Shown: positions 16,872-24,688 of the stretch, one piece after another | Layout of the letters: each line of letters begins with the position of its first letter | Position numbering within the stretch: position 1 is the first letter of the stretch | NCBI GenBank assembly: GCA_017883165.1 | Contig: JADGOC010000005.1 | Location: 1 to 57,246, forward strand | Direction: 5' to 3' | DNA from: Acidobacteriota bacterium | GTDB taxonomy: Bacteria; Acidobacteriota; Vicinamibacteria; Vicinamibacterales; CAVVIG01 | DNA length: 57,246 bases | Made by a program: the position numbers and the translations under genes | Notes under the pieces: model-generated | Told to the model about the DNA's origin: nothing | Seen by the model: only the letters and a program-made list of their open reading frames with translations | Databases searched by the model: none

Positions 16872-17398
16872 TCACGATTGCCGCCGCCCTTGCCGTCGCT
16901 GTGGTTGTCGCCGGCGCCGTCCTGTGGGGTGCGGGCGCGATTGCGCGCGAGATCCGCGCGGCCAGTGACGCCGCCGCGCGTAGCCGCGCGCTGCAGCTTC
17001 TCGAGGCGTTCGCGCCGGCCATCGCCGCATCGAATACCGATCCGCGGGCGCTGCTCGTCTGGCAGCCGCTGGCGCGCACCGCGAGGACGCTGTTTCCGGA
17101 TGAGTGCGCCGCGCTCGATCGCGCCGCCGGCGGGACGTTTCCGTTCACCGAAGAGCGGATTCAGGCGGCGCATGCGCAATGGACCACCGACTGGCTGGCG
17201 TGGGAGCGGACCCACGATGGCGAATTCAAGTTGAAGGCCGCGGTGGCGGAACAGGAGCTCGCCGCGTCAGGCGGCTCGCAGGTGACGCGGGCACGCGTGG
17301 ACGCGGTCGAGCGCGAGAAGCTGGACCTCTATCAACGCCGCTACACGGAATACGTTCACGTCGCAAAAGCACTGCAGGCCCTGCTGAGCCATCCTTAG
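16868..17398 (+). CDS. Hypothetical membrane-anchored protein
   Basis: Not recognised. The 176-residue product has one N-terminal transmembrane helix (about 2-25, AAALAVAVVVAGAVLWGAG) followed by a mainly helical, charged periplasmic or cytoplasmic region. The tail (VDAVEREKLDLYQRRYTEYVHVAKALQALL) looks coiled-coil. The TTG start overlaps the apt stop by 4 bp, suggesting translational coupling, but the function need not be related. tRNA-Arg follows 97 bp downstream; I see nothing else in that gap. Confidence 0.6.
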   Translation: MITIAAALAVAVVVAGAVLWGAGAIAREIRAASDAAARSRALQLLEAFAPAIAASNTDPRALLVWQPLARTARTLFPDECAALDRAAGGTFPFTEERIQAAHAQWTTDWLAWERTHDGEFKLKAAVAEQELAASGGSQVTRARVDAVEREKLDLYQRRYTEYVHVAKALQALLSHP

Positions 17399-17495
17399 TA
17401 CAGCTGTGCGGCCACATCTCTCGCCCGCGCGGCTCAGGGGTTGGCCGCCGCCCTCTGTCCATGAGATGCTTGGACGCCGGGCTTCGACCAGGTAC

Positions 17496-17572
17496 GCGCC
17501 CGTAGCTCAGGTGGATAGAGCATCGGTTTCCTAAACCGGGGGTCGCAGGTTCGAGTCCTGCCGGGCGCGCCA
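17496..17572 (+). tRNA. tRNA-Arg (anticodon CCT)
   Basis: Full cloverleaf. The acceptor stem pairs GCGCCCG with CGGGCGC; the D arm is GCTC...GAGC; the anticodon stem TCGGT/ACCGG encloses loop TTCCTAA with anticodon CCT; the T arm is GCAGG-TTCGAGT-CCTGC. The discriminator is G, and CCA is encoded at 17570-17572. It reads AGG codons. No integrase or attachment-site duplication is seen beside it. Confidence 0.95.
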
Positions 17573-17602
17573 GCGAGTATTCTTGAGTCACTAAACCTTA
17601 TT

Positions 17603-18334
17603 ATGAAGAGAACCGAACGGCGTCATCTGAAGACCAACGAGATCGAGTCGTTCACGCGGCAGGCGCGCGACCTCGTCGAGACCCGTCCACGTGAAGTGAC
17701 CGCCGCGATCGTGGCGGTCGTCGTCATCGGTGTGGGCGCGCTCGGCTACTACGCCTGGCAGCAGCACATCCAGGGGCGTGCGCACGACTTGCTCGCGCAG
17801 GCGATCGCCGTCGAGAACGCCCGCGTCGCGCCGCCCATCGCGCCCGGCGGCACCGCGGTGGTCGTGCCGGGCAGCTATGCGAGCGAGCAGGCGCGGGCGG
17901 AAGCGGCGATCGTGAAGCTCAAGGCGGTCGCCGACGCGTATCCGTCGACCGACGCCGGGCTCTTCGCGCGCTATCAGCAGGCGGCGATGCTGGTGTCGAT
18001 CGGCCGTGCCGCGGAAGCGGCGCCTTTGTACGACGATGTGATCAAACGAGCGGGCGACGGATTCTACGGTCAGGTTTCGCGCCTCGGGCTCGCGGAAGCG
18101 CACGCGCGCAGCGGCCAGTTCGATCAGGCGATCAACGGATTCAAAGAGCTGGCGCAGCGGAAGGACGGCCCGTTGCCGATCGACGGCATCCTGATGCATC
18201 TGGGGCAGACCTATCTCGAGGCGGGCAAGAAAGCCGACGCGCAGCAGACGTTCAACCGTCTGGTCGAGGAGTACCCGAACTCGCCGTACACCGCCGAAGC
18301 GCGGCAGCAGCTCGATACGCTGAAGAAGACCTAG
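17603..18334 (+). CDS. Membrane-anchored TPR protein, YfgM-like
   Basis: The 243-residue product has a short cytoplasmic head (MKRTERRHLKTNEIESF), one transmembrane helix (about 32-50) and a periplasmic TPR region (about 90-240) with repeats such as LFARYQQAAMLVSIGRAAEAA and LGQTYLEAGKKADAQQTF. YfgM-type proteins act as periplasmic chaperone helpers at the Sec translocon. In this lineage the family may have another role. It begins 30 bp after the tRNA gene. Its stop shares CTAG with the convergent speB-like gene. Confidence 0.75.
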   Translation: MKRTERRHLKTNEIESFTRQARDLVETRPREVTAAIVAVVVIGVGALGYYAWQQHIQGRAHDLLAQAIAVENARVAPPIAPGGTAVVVPGSYASEQARAEAAIVKLKAVADAYPSTDAGLFARYQQAAMLVSIGRAAEAAPLYDDVIKRAGDGFYGQVSRLGLAEAHARSGQFDQAINGFKELAQRKDGPLPIDGILMHLGQTYLEAGKKADAQQTFNRLVEEYPNSPYTAEARQQLDTLKKT

Positions 18335-19239
18335 CGGGAGGCGCTTCCGACTTCGTTCCCGAAGCGGTACGACAGAATCTTGTAGATCAGCTTCGCGCAG
18401 AGGAAGTTGGGCGCGACGTTGCCCGGCATCGGGCAGAGCTCGACGATGTCGCACCCGACGACGCGCCGCGCGTCGATCACGCGGCGCAGGAGCGCCAGCA
18501 TCTCGTACCACGTCAACCCGCCAGGCTCGGGTGTCCCCACAGCCGGCATGATGGCCGGATCGAACCCGTCGCAATCGATCGTGATGTACACCGTCTCGCT
18601 CAGGGAGTCGACGACGCGGTCGATCCAGTCGTCGTGCCGCCGCATGTTGAAGTCGTAGAAGATCTCGGTCGGCAGGCTGGGCGCGACGGCCGCCTCCTCG
18701 GGCGACAGGCTGCGGACGCCGACCTGCGTGCAGCGCGCGTACTCGAGCACGCGCCGCATGGCGCACGCATGATTGTGCGGCGTGCCCATGAAGGAATCGC
18801 GCAGGTCCGCGTGCGCATCGATCTGCAGGACCGAGAGCCCGGCGTGCTTGGCCGCAAGGGCCGCGACGATCGGCGCGGTGATCGAGTGTTCGCCGCCGAG
18901 CACGACGGGAAACTTCCCGCGGTTGACGAGCTCCGAGGCGACGCGCCGGATCTCCTGAATCACCTCGTCCATCCCCGCATACGGCAGCTCGAGCTCCGGC
19001 AGCGTGTAGATGCCGATGCTGTGCACGTCGGTTTCCGTCTCCTCGTCCCACAACTCCATGTGCGACGACGCGACGAGGATTTCGTGCGGCCCCAGACGCG
19101 TGCCGGGCACGTACGACGTCGTGCGATCGAGCGGAATGGGCAGGATCACGACGCGGGCGTTCTCGAAATCGGTCGTGGTCGGTTTGGTGCCGCCGAACTC
19201 CCCCGGCGTTACCGAATCGTATTCAAACGGCAGGCTCAT
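18331..19239 (-). CDS. speB: Agmatinase/ureohydrolase
   Basis: The 302-residue arginase-fold enzyme has the manganese-binding motifs in order: GGEHS, DAHADLRD, the MGTPHNHACAMRR loop and DCDGFDPAIMPAVGTPEPGG. It most likely hydrolyses agmatine to putrescine and urea; arginase or formiminoglutamase activity is less likely from the loop pattern. Its start overlaps the end of the deoxyhypusine-synthase-like gene by 17 bp, so both are one operon. It meets the YfgM-like gene tail-to-tail with a 4-bp overlap. Confidence 0.9.
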   Translation of the reverse strand: MSLPFEYDSVTPGEFGGTKPTTTDFENARVVILPIPLDRTTSYVPGTRLGPHEILVASSHMELWDEETETDVHSIGIYTLPELELPYAGMDEVIQEIRRVASELVNRGKFPVVLGGEHSITAPIVAALAAKHAGLSVLQIDAHADLRDSFMGTPHNHACAMRRVLEYARCTQVGVRSLSPEEAAVAPSLPTEIFYDFNMRRHDDWIDRVVDSLSETVYITIDCDGFDPAIMPAVGTPEPGGLTWYEMLALLRRVIDARRVVGCDIVELCPMPGNVAPNFLCAKLIYKILSYRFGNEVGSASR

Positions 19240-20308
19240 TCACGTCCTCGAAGCGGTCGGAGGGTACGGTCTGGCCGTCGATCGTCATGACGCGCGATGC
19301 CAGGGTGAACGCCGGCACCTGGCGCCGGGCGAGAATCGGAGGAGCGGAGCTCGCGAGCGCGGTCGCCAGGATCGGCAGGGCGATCGTCGCGTCGACCTGA
19401 ACCGACGCGCGCGCCGAATCGGCGGCCAGTTTGCCCCAGCTCTCCGCTTCCTCGAGGCTGGCGCCGGAGGCGCCGCCGAAATGCGGCACGTCGGTCACAA
19501 TCTGGACCGCATAGAGGTGGCCGGTGACCTCCGGGCTGTAGAACTCGGCCTGCACGCTCGCCTGGTTGATGAAGTTCTTCGGCGTCCCGCCGCCGAGCAC
19601 GACCGACGCCGTCCGCGGACGCCGGATGATCAGGTTCGCCGATTCGACGATGTCGCCGATGATGTCGATGGCGCCGGCGCCGGCCCGCTTCTGGCGCGCC
19701 TGCGACAGCCCCATGCCGATCGACGAGTCGGCGATCGCGGGGCAGAAGATCGGCACCTTCGCCCGGTAGGCGGCCGTCAGGATGCCGTCGCGCCCGGTCG
19801 TGTCCCAGAGATGGCCGCCCAGCAGATGCAGGAACTCGCGCGTCGTGTACGCGCGCGGCTCGAGCGAGGCGGCGAAGTCGGCGATCCAGTTGTCGTTGCC
19901 GATGAATTCTTCCTCGTCGGCGTACGTGTCGTACACGCGGTCGATGCGGTCCTCGGCGAGGGCCGTGTCGTCGCTGTGCGGCGAGCCGATGTAGTGGCGC
20001 TGGCCGCGCGTCTCGTGCAGATCGTGATAGAGGTTCGCGCCGGTCGAGACCAGGCAGTCGACGTACCGGTTCGAGATGAGGTGCGCGACGATCAGGCGCA
20101 GGCCGCCGGCGCTGAGCGCCCCCGCCATCCCCAGGAAAATCGTCACGTCATCGTCGAGCATCTTGAGCCAGACGCGATGAGCCGTCGCGAGGTTGCGTCC
20201 CTGAAAGGAGATGCGCTCCATCCGGGTCAGGATCTCGTCGGCAGTCAGTCCTGCTTCGACGGCGAATGGCTCGACCGGCGTTTGCAGGAAGCGTGATTTC
20301 TTCGTCAT
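19223..20308 (-). CDS. Deoxyhypusine synthase-like protein (possible homospermidine/polyamine synthase)
   Basis: The 361-residue product carries deoxyhypusine-synthase motifs: STGANLYHDLHE for NAD binding, IFCPAIADSSIG, and GGGTPKNFINQ with a lysine at about 244 in the position of the enzyme-intermediate lysine. Bacteria lack eIF5A, so bacterial DHS-like proteins transfer the aminobutyl group of spermidine to other amines, homospermidine being one documented product. Overlap with speB by 17 bp puts both in polyamine metabolism. The ATG at 20308 is where homology starts; the frame extends upstream into a heptamer array. Exact substrate is unknown. Confidence 0.82.
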   Translation of the reverse strand: MTKKSRFLQTPVEPFAVEAGLTADEILTRMERISFQGRNLATAHRVWLKMLDDDVTIFLGMAGALSAGGLRLIVAHLISNRYVDCLVSTGANLYHDLHETRGQRHYIGSPHSDDTALAEDRIDRVYDTYADEEEFIGNDNWIADFAASLEPRAYTTREFLHLLGGHLWDTTGRDGILTAAYRAKVPIFCPAIADSSIGMGLSQARQKRAGAGAIDIIGDIVESANLIIRRPRTASVVLGGGTPKNFINQASVQAEFYSPEVTGHLYAVQIVTDVPHFGGASGASLEEAESWGKLAADSARASVQVDATIALPILATALASSAPPILARRQVPAFTLASRVMTIDGQTVPSDRFEDVNEPAV

Positions 20309-20329
20309 GCGCGGGACATTATACCTATC

Positions 20330-20371
20330 GGGGCTCGGAACTCGGGGCTCGGGGCTGGTGGCTCGGGGCTG
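20330..20371. repeat. Six tandem GGGGCTC-like heptamers
   Basis: The sequence divides exactly into six 7-mers: GGGGCTC, GGAACTC, GGGGCTC, GGGGCTG, GTGGCTC, GGGGCTG. It nearly fills the 67-bp gap between the dhs-like start and the end of the peptidase/barrel gene. Confidence 0.85.
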
Positions 20372-20375
20372 CCGA

Positions 20376-23303
20376 CTAAAACGCGTGGCCGAGGCGGAAG
20401 TACACCGTCGCGCGGTCGCCGACCGTGTGGCTGCCGTCGTGCCCCCACGCGGCGCCCGCGGACGCGGTGAAGGGCAGCGCATAGCCGGCGACGAGGTCGA
20501 TCGAGAGCTCCGCGCCGGCCGACGTCTTGAGATCGCGCGCGCTGAAGGTGCGGGTCCACGCGTGGCCGGCGTCGGCGAAGACGGCGGCGTGAATCGTGTG
20601 CACGAAGAAGGGCCACGGGCCGACGCCGCGCTGCGGCCGCGCGATCGGCCAGCGGTAATCGGCGTTCATCAAGGCGACGCGCGTGCCGGCGAAGGTGTCG
20701 GCCGGAAAGCCGCGCAGCAGGCTGATCGCCTCGCGGCCGAAGTCGAGCGTGTCGAGATTCCCCTGGCCTCCGCCGAGATCGAATGCGCGCTGCAGATCGC
20801 GGTCGCCGTTCGAGCTCCCACCGGCCAGACGCACGGCCAGCACATGATGGGCCGCGAAGCCCGGCAGATACAGGCGCGCGTCGGCCGCGACGGCGTTGGC
20901 GCCGGCCGACGATCCGAGCGCGGTCGGCACGAGCTCCGCCGTGGCGCCGAACGCCACGCCGCGCTCGGGGCTGATCGAGTACCCGTACGTGATCGCGTTG
21001 GTCGCCGCCCACCCGGCGCGCGCCGCCGTGCGATTGTGCGAGACCGCATGGTCGGGAAACGTGAAGTCGTCGATCGCGCGGACGACCGACGCGACCATCG
21101 TCTGCGCCGCGGCGACGTGGCGAATCGGAACGATGACGCCGGCCTCAATCTGCCGCTCACGCAGCGTGGCGGTCGCCGGGACGCCGGCGTCGCTCGGCGG
21201 CCCGGCGAAAAACGACGTGTCGCGCGAGACCGATGCCCAGAGCGTCGGCACCCACCGATCGTAGACGTAGGACAGCTGCCAGTTGGGCGTCGCGGAGTCG
21301 ACGGCCGGCGCGTTCCTGGGGGTCGAGACGAGCCAGGTCGCTGATACGCTGTAGCCGTGATAGCCGAGGACGTCGGCGCCGCCGGTCGCCGCGCCGGCGC
21401 GGATGGAGTTGCGGTCGCCTTCGACGACGGGCGACCGCCAGGTCGGCTTCAGTGTCGGCCAGGGCGTGTACCGGTCCGCGGATTGTAGGGGCCGAGCTTG
21501 CTCGGCCCCACCTGTCGCGGAATCGGGCACAGCAAGCTCCGCCCCGACACTCGCCGTACCCGCCGTCGCCAGACCTGCCGTCGCGTACGGCAGGGTAAAC
21601 AGATCGAAGCCGTCGACCGTGTAGCCGACGTAGACGATCGAGCGCCCGTCCGGCGACACGTCGGGCCACGTGGCGCCGCCGGTCGTGTGCGTGAGCTGCC
21701 GCCGGCCGGCCGGAGCGTCCACGTGCAATTCGTACAAATTGAACGGCCCTTCATTCAGATCCGCCGCGGCGACGATTGCGCGGCCATCGGGCCGCCACGC
21801 CGGTGTCACCCACCGCGCCTTCGCGTCTGAGGCGATCACTCGGGCCGTGCGCGTCGCGACATCCACGACGACGATCTCGGTTTGTGCGCCGAGCCGATGG
21901 CGCTGCACGGCGATCGTTCGGCCGTCGGGCGACCAGCGCGGCGCGTTAAATTGCGTTTCCGGCTCCGAGATGAGGGTGGTGATCTCCGGTTGCCCCCCTG
22001 GAGCCGCCATAGTGGCAGGTTTCAGAGCGACCAACACCAGATCGCGCTGGCCCGGCGTGTTCTGGACCGCGGCGATCGTGTGTTCGTCAGGCGAGAGATC
22101 CGGATCGAGCAGGCGCGCGCCGGATGTGACGCGGCGGACACGCCCGCTCGCGCGATCGAGCGCGTAGAGATCCGCGTAGAAGCCCGTGTTTCGCCGCAGC
22201 TCGTCCTGATCGAAATAAATTGTCTGGCGTCCGATCGCCGTCGTCGAGCCCAGGGAGCGCCTCGCGACGTGCCGAGGCGCCGAGCCGTCGAGCGTGATCT
22301 GGTTGAGCGACGCGAAGTCGTGCGGCGTTCGCAGCGAGTAGATCACTTCGGGAGGGCAGGTGGCGCACGTGGAGGACAGAAAGCGCGGGCCGACGACGGT
22401 GAAGCCCTGGTGCGTCAGCCGCCGTTCCCCATCGTCCACGGACGTGGGCGGAGTCGCGGCGATGGTGCTCTGTTGGTAGTCGCGCCACAGATCGCCGAGC
22501 GAGCGTCCGTACACCTTGCTGAAGACGCGCGACGCCGTGTAAGGGATGCGCCGTGCGGTCGCCTCCGCGAGCTCGCCGAACTTCTGCTCGCCGTAGTGCT
22601 CCGCGAGATACGCGTGAAAGCCGACCCCGTAGGCGTACTGCGCGAAGCCGTCGGGCCAGTCGGTCAGCCCGCCGTTGACGCGATCGAGCGGCTCCAACGC
22701 GCGCGCCCGCGCTGCTTCGTTGACGATCGCCGCGAAGTCTCCCGCGTGCAGGCGACCGTCCCCGGTGATCGCCGTTTCCTCGTACGTCGCGAGTCCTTCG
22801 ATCTGCCAGCCCGGCAGGAACAGATTCGGGAACGCGTACGGAACGCGTCCGAAGACATTGCGGGCGATGCGCGCCCAACCCTCCGAGCGATCGAGATGGA
22901 CCACGTGTGTGAACTCGTGGGTGAAGACGAGCGTCAGCCAGTCGTCGAGGCTGCCGATGAATTCGGAGCCGGCAGGCCAGACCGCGTCGATGACAACCGT
23001 GTCGCGCGGCAGCACGTACGTGTAGCCGTTCGACAACTCAGTCTGATCGACGAGCACCACGTGCGTCAGCGGCGGCGGTTTGGTGCCGAGCGGGCGCTCG
23101 AGCTTGCGCCACGCCTCCTCGGCGATGATCGCGAGCCGCCCGGCCATGCGGTCCTCGCCCTGGTGGAAGTAGATGAGGAAGTGCTCTGTCGGCAGGCGGC
23201 GGAACTTGTACAACGGATCGAACAGCGACGCCGCGCGCGCCGTGCGCGAGCCGACGCCGGCGATCATCAGGAGGGCCAGGGCCGCTGTCAGCGCGCGTCT
23301 CAT
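20376..23303 (-). CDS. Surface protein: gluzincin peptidase, beta-propeller and outer-membrane barrel
   Basis: The 975-residue product has a signal peptide (about 1-25, ending TARA-AS). A peptidase-MA-like zinc domain follows, with HEFTH at 129-133 and a downstream Glu in WQIEGLATYEE at about 166-176. A TolB/WD40-like propeller region has repeats such as APRWSPDGRTIAVQ, TPAWRPDGRAIVAA and WPDVSPDGRSIVYVG. The C-terminal ~330 residues look like an Omp85-type barrel: LLRGFPADTFAGTRVALMN, and the last residue is Phe. The start ATG at 23303 is set by the signal peptide. It could be an outer-membrane protease or assembly factor; substrate unknown. AmpG lies 10 bp upstream. Confidence 0.75.
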   Translation of the reverse strand: MRRALTAALALLMIAGVGSRTARAASLFDPLYKFRRLPTEHFLIYFHQGEDRMAGRLAIIAEEAWRKLERPLGTKPPPLTHVVLVDQTELSNGYTYVLPRDTVVIDAVWPAGSEFIGSLDDWLTLVFTHEFTHVVHLDRSEGWARIARNVFGRVPYAFPNLFLPGWQIEGLATYEETAITGDGRLHAGDFAAIVNEAARARALEPLDRVNGGLTDWPDGFAQYAYGVGFHAYLAEHYGEQKFGELAEATARRIPYTASRVFSKVYGRSLGDLWRDYQQSTIAATPPTSVDDGERRLTHQGFTVVGPRFLSSTCATCPPEVIYSLRTPHDFASLNQITLDGSAPRHVARRSLGSTTAIGRQTIYFDQDELRRNTGFYADLYALDRASGRVRRVTSGARLLDPDLSPDEHTIAAVQNTPGQRDLVLVALKPATMAAPGGQPEITTLISEPETQFNAPRWSPDGRTIAVQRHRLGAQTEIVVVDVATRTARVIASDAKARWVTPAWRPDGRAIVAAADLNEGPFNLYELHVDAPAGRRQLTHTTGGATWPDVSPDGRSIVYVGYTVDGFDLFTLPYATAGLATAGTASVGAELAVPDSATGGAEQARPLQSADRYTPWPTLKPTWRSPVVEGDRNSIRAGAATGGADVLGYHGYSVSATWLVSTPRNAPAVDSATPNWQLSYVYDRWVPTLWASVSRDTSFFAGPPSDAGVPATATLRERQIEAGVIVPIRHVAAAQTMVASVVRAIDDFTFPDHAVSHNRTAARAGWAATNAITYGYSISPERGVAFGATAELVPTALGSSAGANAVAADARLYLPGFAAHHVLAVRLAGGSSNGDRDLQRAFDLGGGQGNLDTLDFGREAISLLRGFPADTFAGTRVALMNADYRWPIARPQRGVGPWPFFVHTIHAAVFADAGHAWTRTFSARDLKTSAGAELSIDLVAGYALPFTASAGAAWGHDGSHTVGDRATVYFRLGHAF

Positions 23304-23313
23304 AGCGTTGTGA

Positions 23314-24666
23314 TTATCGCGGCTCCGCGGCGTGCGCGTGCTTCGATTCTCGAGTGGCGCGCGCGAGGACGATGCAGAGAATGAGTGCGGGAGTGCCAAG
23401 GAGGCCGGCGCCAATGAAGAAGAGTGCGTACGCGTCGATCAGTCCGCGGCCGACGGCGAGCCGATCGACCAACACGCCCGAGAATCCTTTCGCGAACTTG
23501 CCGACGTAGGTGTACGCGGAGCTCAGAAGCGCATACTGCGTCGCCGTGTAGCCAAGGCTCGTCAAGCTCGACATGTAGGTCACGAGCGCGACACCCGCCA
23601 GGCCGATCCCGAAGTTGTCGGCAAACATCACCGCGCCGAAGACGCGCAGGTCGGGACCGGACCAGGCGAGCGTCGCGAAACTGGCGATCACCAGCATCTT
23701 CACGATCACGCCCGCGATCAGCGTCCTCGCGTAGCCGAAGCGCAGCGTGCTGAAGCCGCCCGCGGCGATGCCGAGCAGCGACGCCACGAGACCGATCGAC
23801 CCGCGCACCGCGCCGACGGCATCCTTCGACAGGCCGAGGTCGTGGTAGAACGGATTCGCCATCGGACCCATCACGAACTCCGGCAGTTGGTAGAAGCTGA
23901 TCATCGCGAGCATCAGCAGCGCGAGCCAGCCGTACACGCGGAAGAATTCCGTGAAGGGGCCGATCACCGCGTCGACAAAGCCGCGGCCGCTCCAGAGCGG
24001 TGCGGTTTCGGCTTTTGATTCGAAGACTCGTGCCGCGCGCGCCGGCTCGGCGGCCACCAGGCTGGCGCACAGTCCGACCACCATCAGCGCCGCCATCGCC
24101 GCGTACGACATGCGCCAGCCGAAATGATTGGCCATGATCAGGATCAGCGCGTCGGTCACGATGATCGCGAATCGATATCCGAGCTGGTAGGCGGACGAGA
24201 GCAGCCCGAGCTCGTCGGAGTCGCTCGCCGCCTCGATCCGCCACGCGTCCACCACGATGTCCTGCGTCGACGAGGAAAACGCCACGACGAGCGCGAGGCT
24301 GCCGACGGCAGTGAGGCCGGCCTTCAGGCCAACCGCGGAGAGGCCTGCCAGCCCGAGGGCCACGAGAATCTGACTGACGATCAACCAGCCGCGTCGGCGA
24401 CCGAACCGGCCGAACACCGGCGCGTCGACGCGATCGATGATGGGTGCCCAGAGGAACTTCACCGAATATGCGAGTCCGACCCACGACAGGAAGCCGATCG
24501 CCGTCAGCGTGGTGCCGGCGTCGCGTAGCCAGTAGCCGAGCGTGTTGCCGCTCAGAAAAAACGGCAGGCCGGACGAGAAGCCCAGCGCGAGCATCACCGC
24601 CACCTTCGGCTGACGCAGCGACGCGATCACGTCGCGTTTGCGGATGGCAGGCTTCACGTGAGTCAT
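23314..24666 (-). CDS. ampG: AmpG-like muropeptide permease (MFS)
   Basis: The 450-residue major-facilitator protein has about 12 membrane helices and AmpG signatures: GFSSGLPFFLSGNTLGYWLRDAG at the start, FLWAPIIDRVDAPVFGRFGRRRGW and SSTQDIVVDAWRIE. AmpG imports anhydromuropeptides for cell-wall recycling; no other recycling genes are in the window, so a related substrate is possible. It lies between mutS (22 bp upstream) and the peptidase/barrel gene (10 bp downstream) on the same strand, suggesting one transcript. Confidence 0.87.
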   Translation of the reverse strand: MTHVKPAIRKRDVIASLRQPKVAVMLALGFSSGLPFFLSGNTLGYWLRDAGTTLTAIGFLSWVGLAYSVKFLWAPIIDRVDAPVFGRFGRRRGWLIVSQILVALGLAGLSAVGLKAGLTAVGSLALVVAFSSSTQDIVVDAWRIEAASDSDELGLLSSAYQLGYRFAIIVTDALILIMANHFGWRMSYAAMAALMVVGLCASLVAAEPARAARVFESKAETAPLWSGRGFVDAVIGPFTEFFRVYGWLALLMLAMISFYQLPEFVMGPMANPFYHDLGLSKDAVGAVRGSIGLVASLLGIAAGGFSTLRFGYARTLIAGVIVKMLVIASFATLAWSGPDLRVFGAVMFADNFGIGLAGVALVTYMSSLTSLGYTATQYALLSSAYTYVGKFAKGFSGVLVDRLAVGRGLIDAYALFFIGAGLLGTPALILCIVLARATRESKHAHAAEPR

Positions 24667-24688
24667 CGGTTCGCGGCGGGTGAGAAGC

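Noticed and set aside
17496-17572. tRNA-Arg as a genomic-island attachment site
   Set aside because: No integrase and no nearby repeat of the tRNA 3' end were seen.
17226-17591. A 121-residue minus-strand frame containing LARPAGLEPATPG and SIHLSYG
   Set aside because: It is the familiar spurious translation across the antisense of a tRNA gene and the preceding gene end.
20330-20371. Heptamer array as a possible CRISPR
   Set aside because: Units are 7 bp without spacers; no cas genes are present anywhere in the window.
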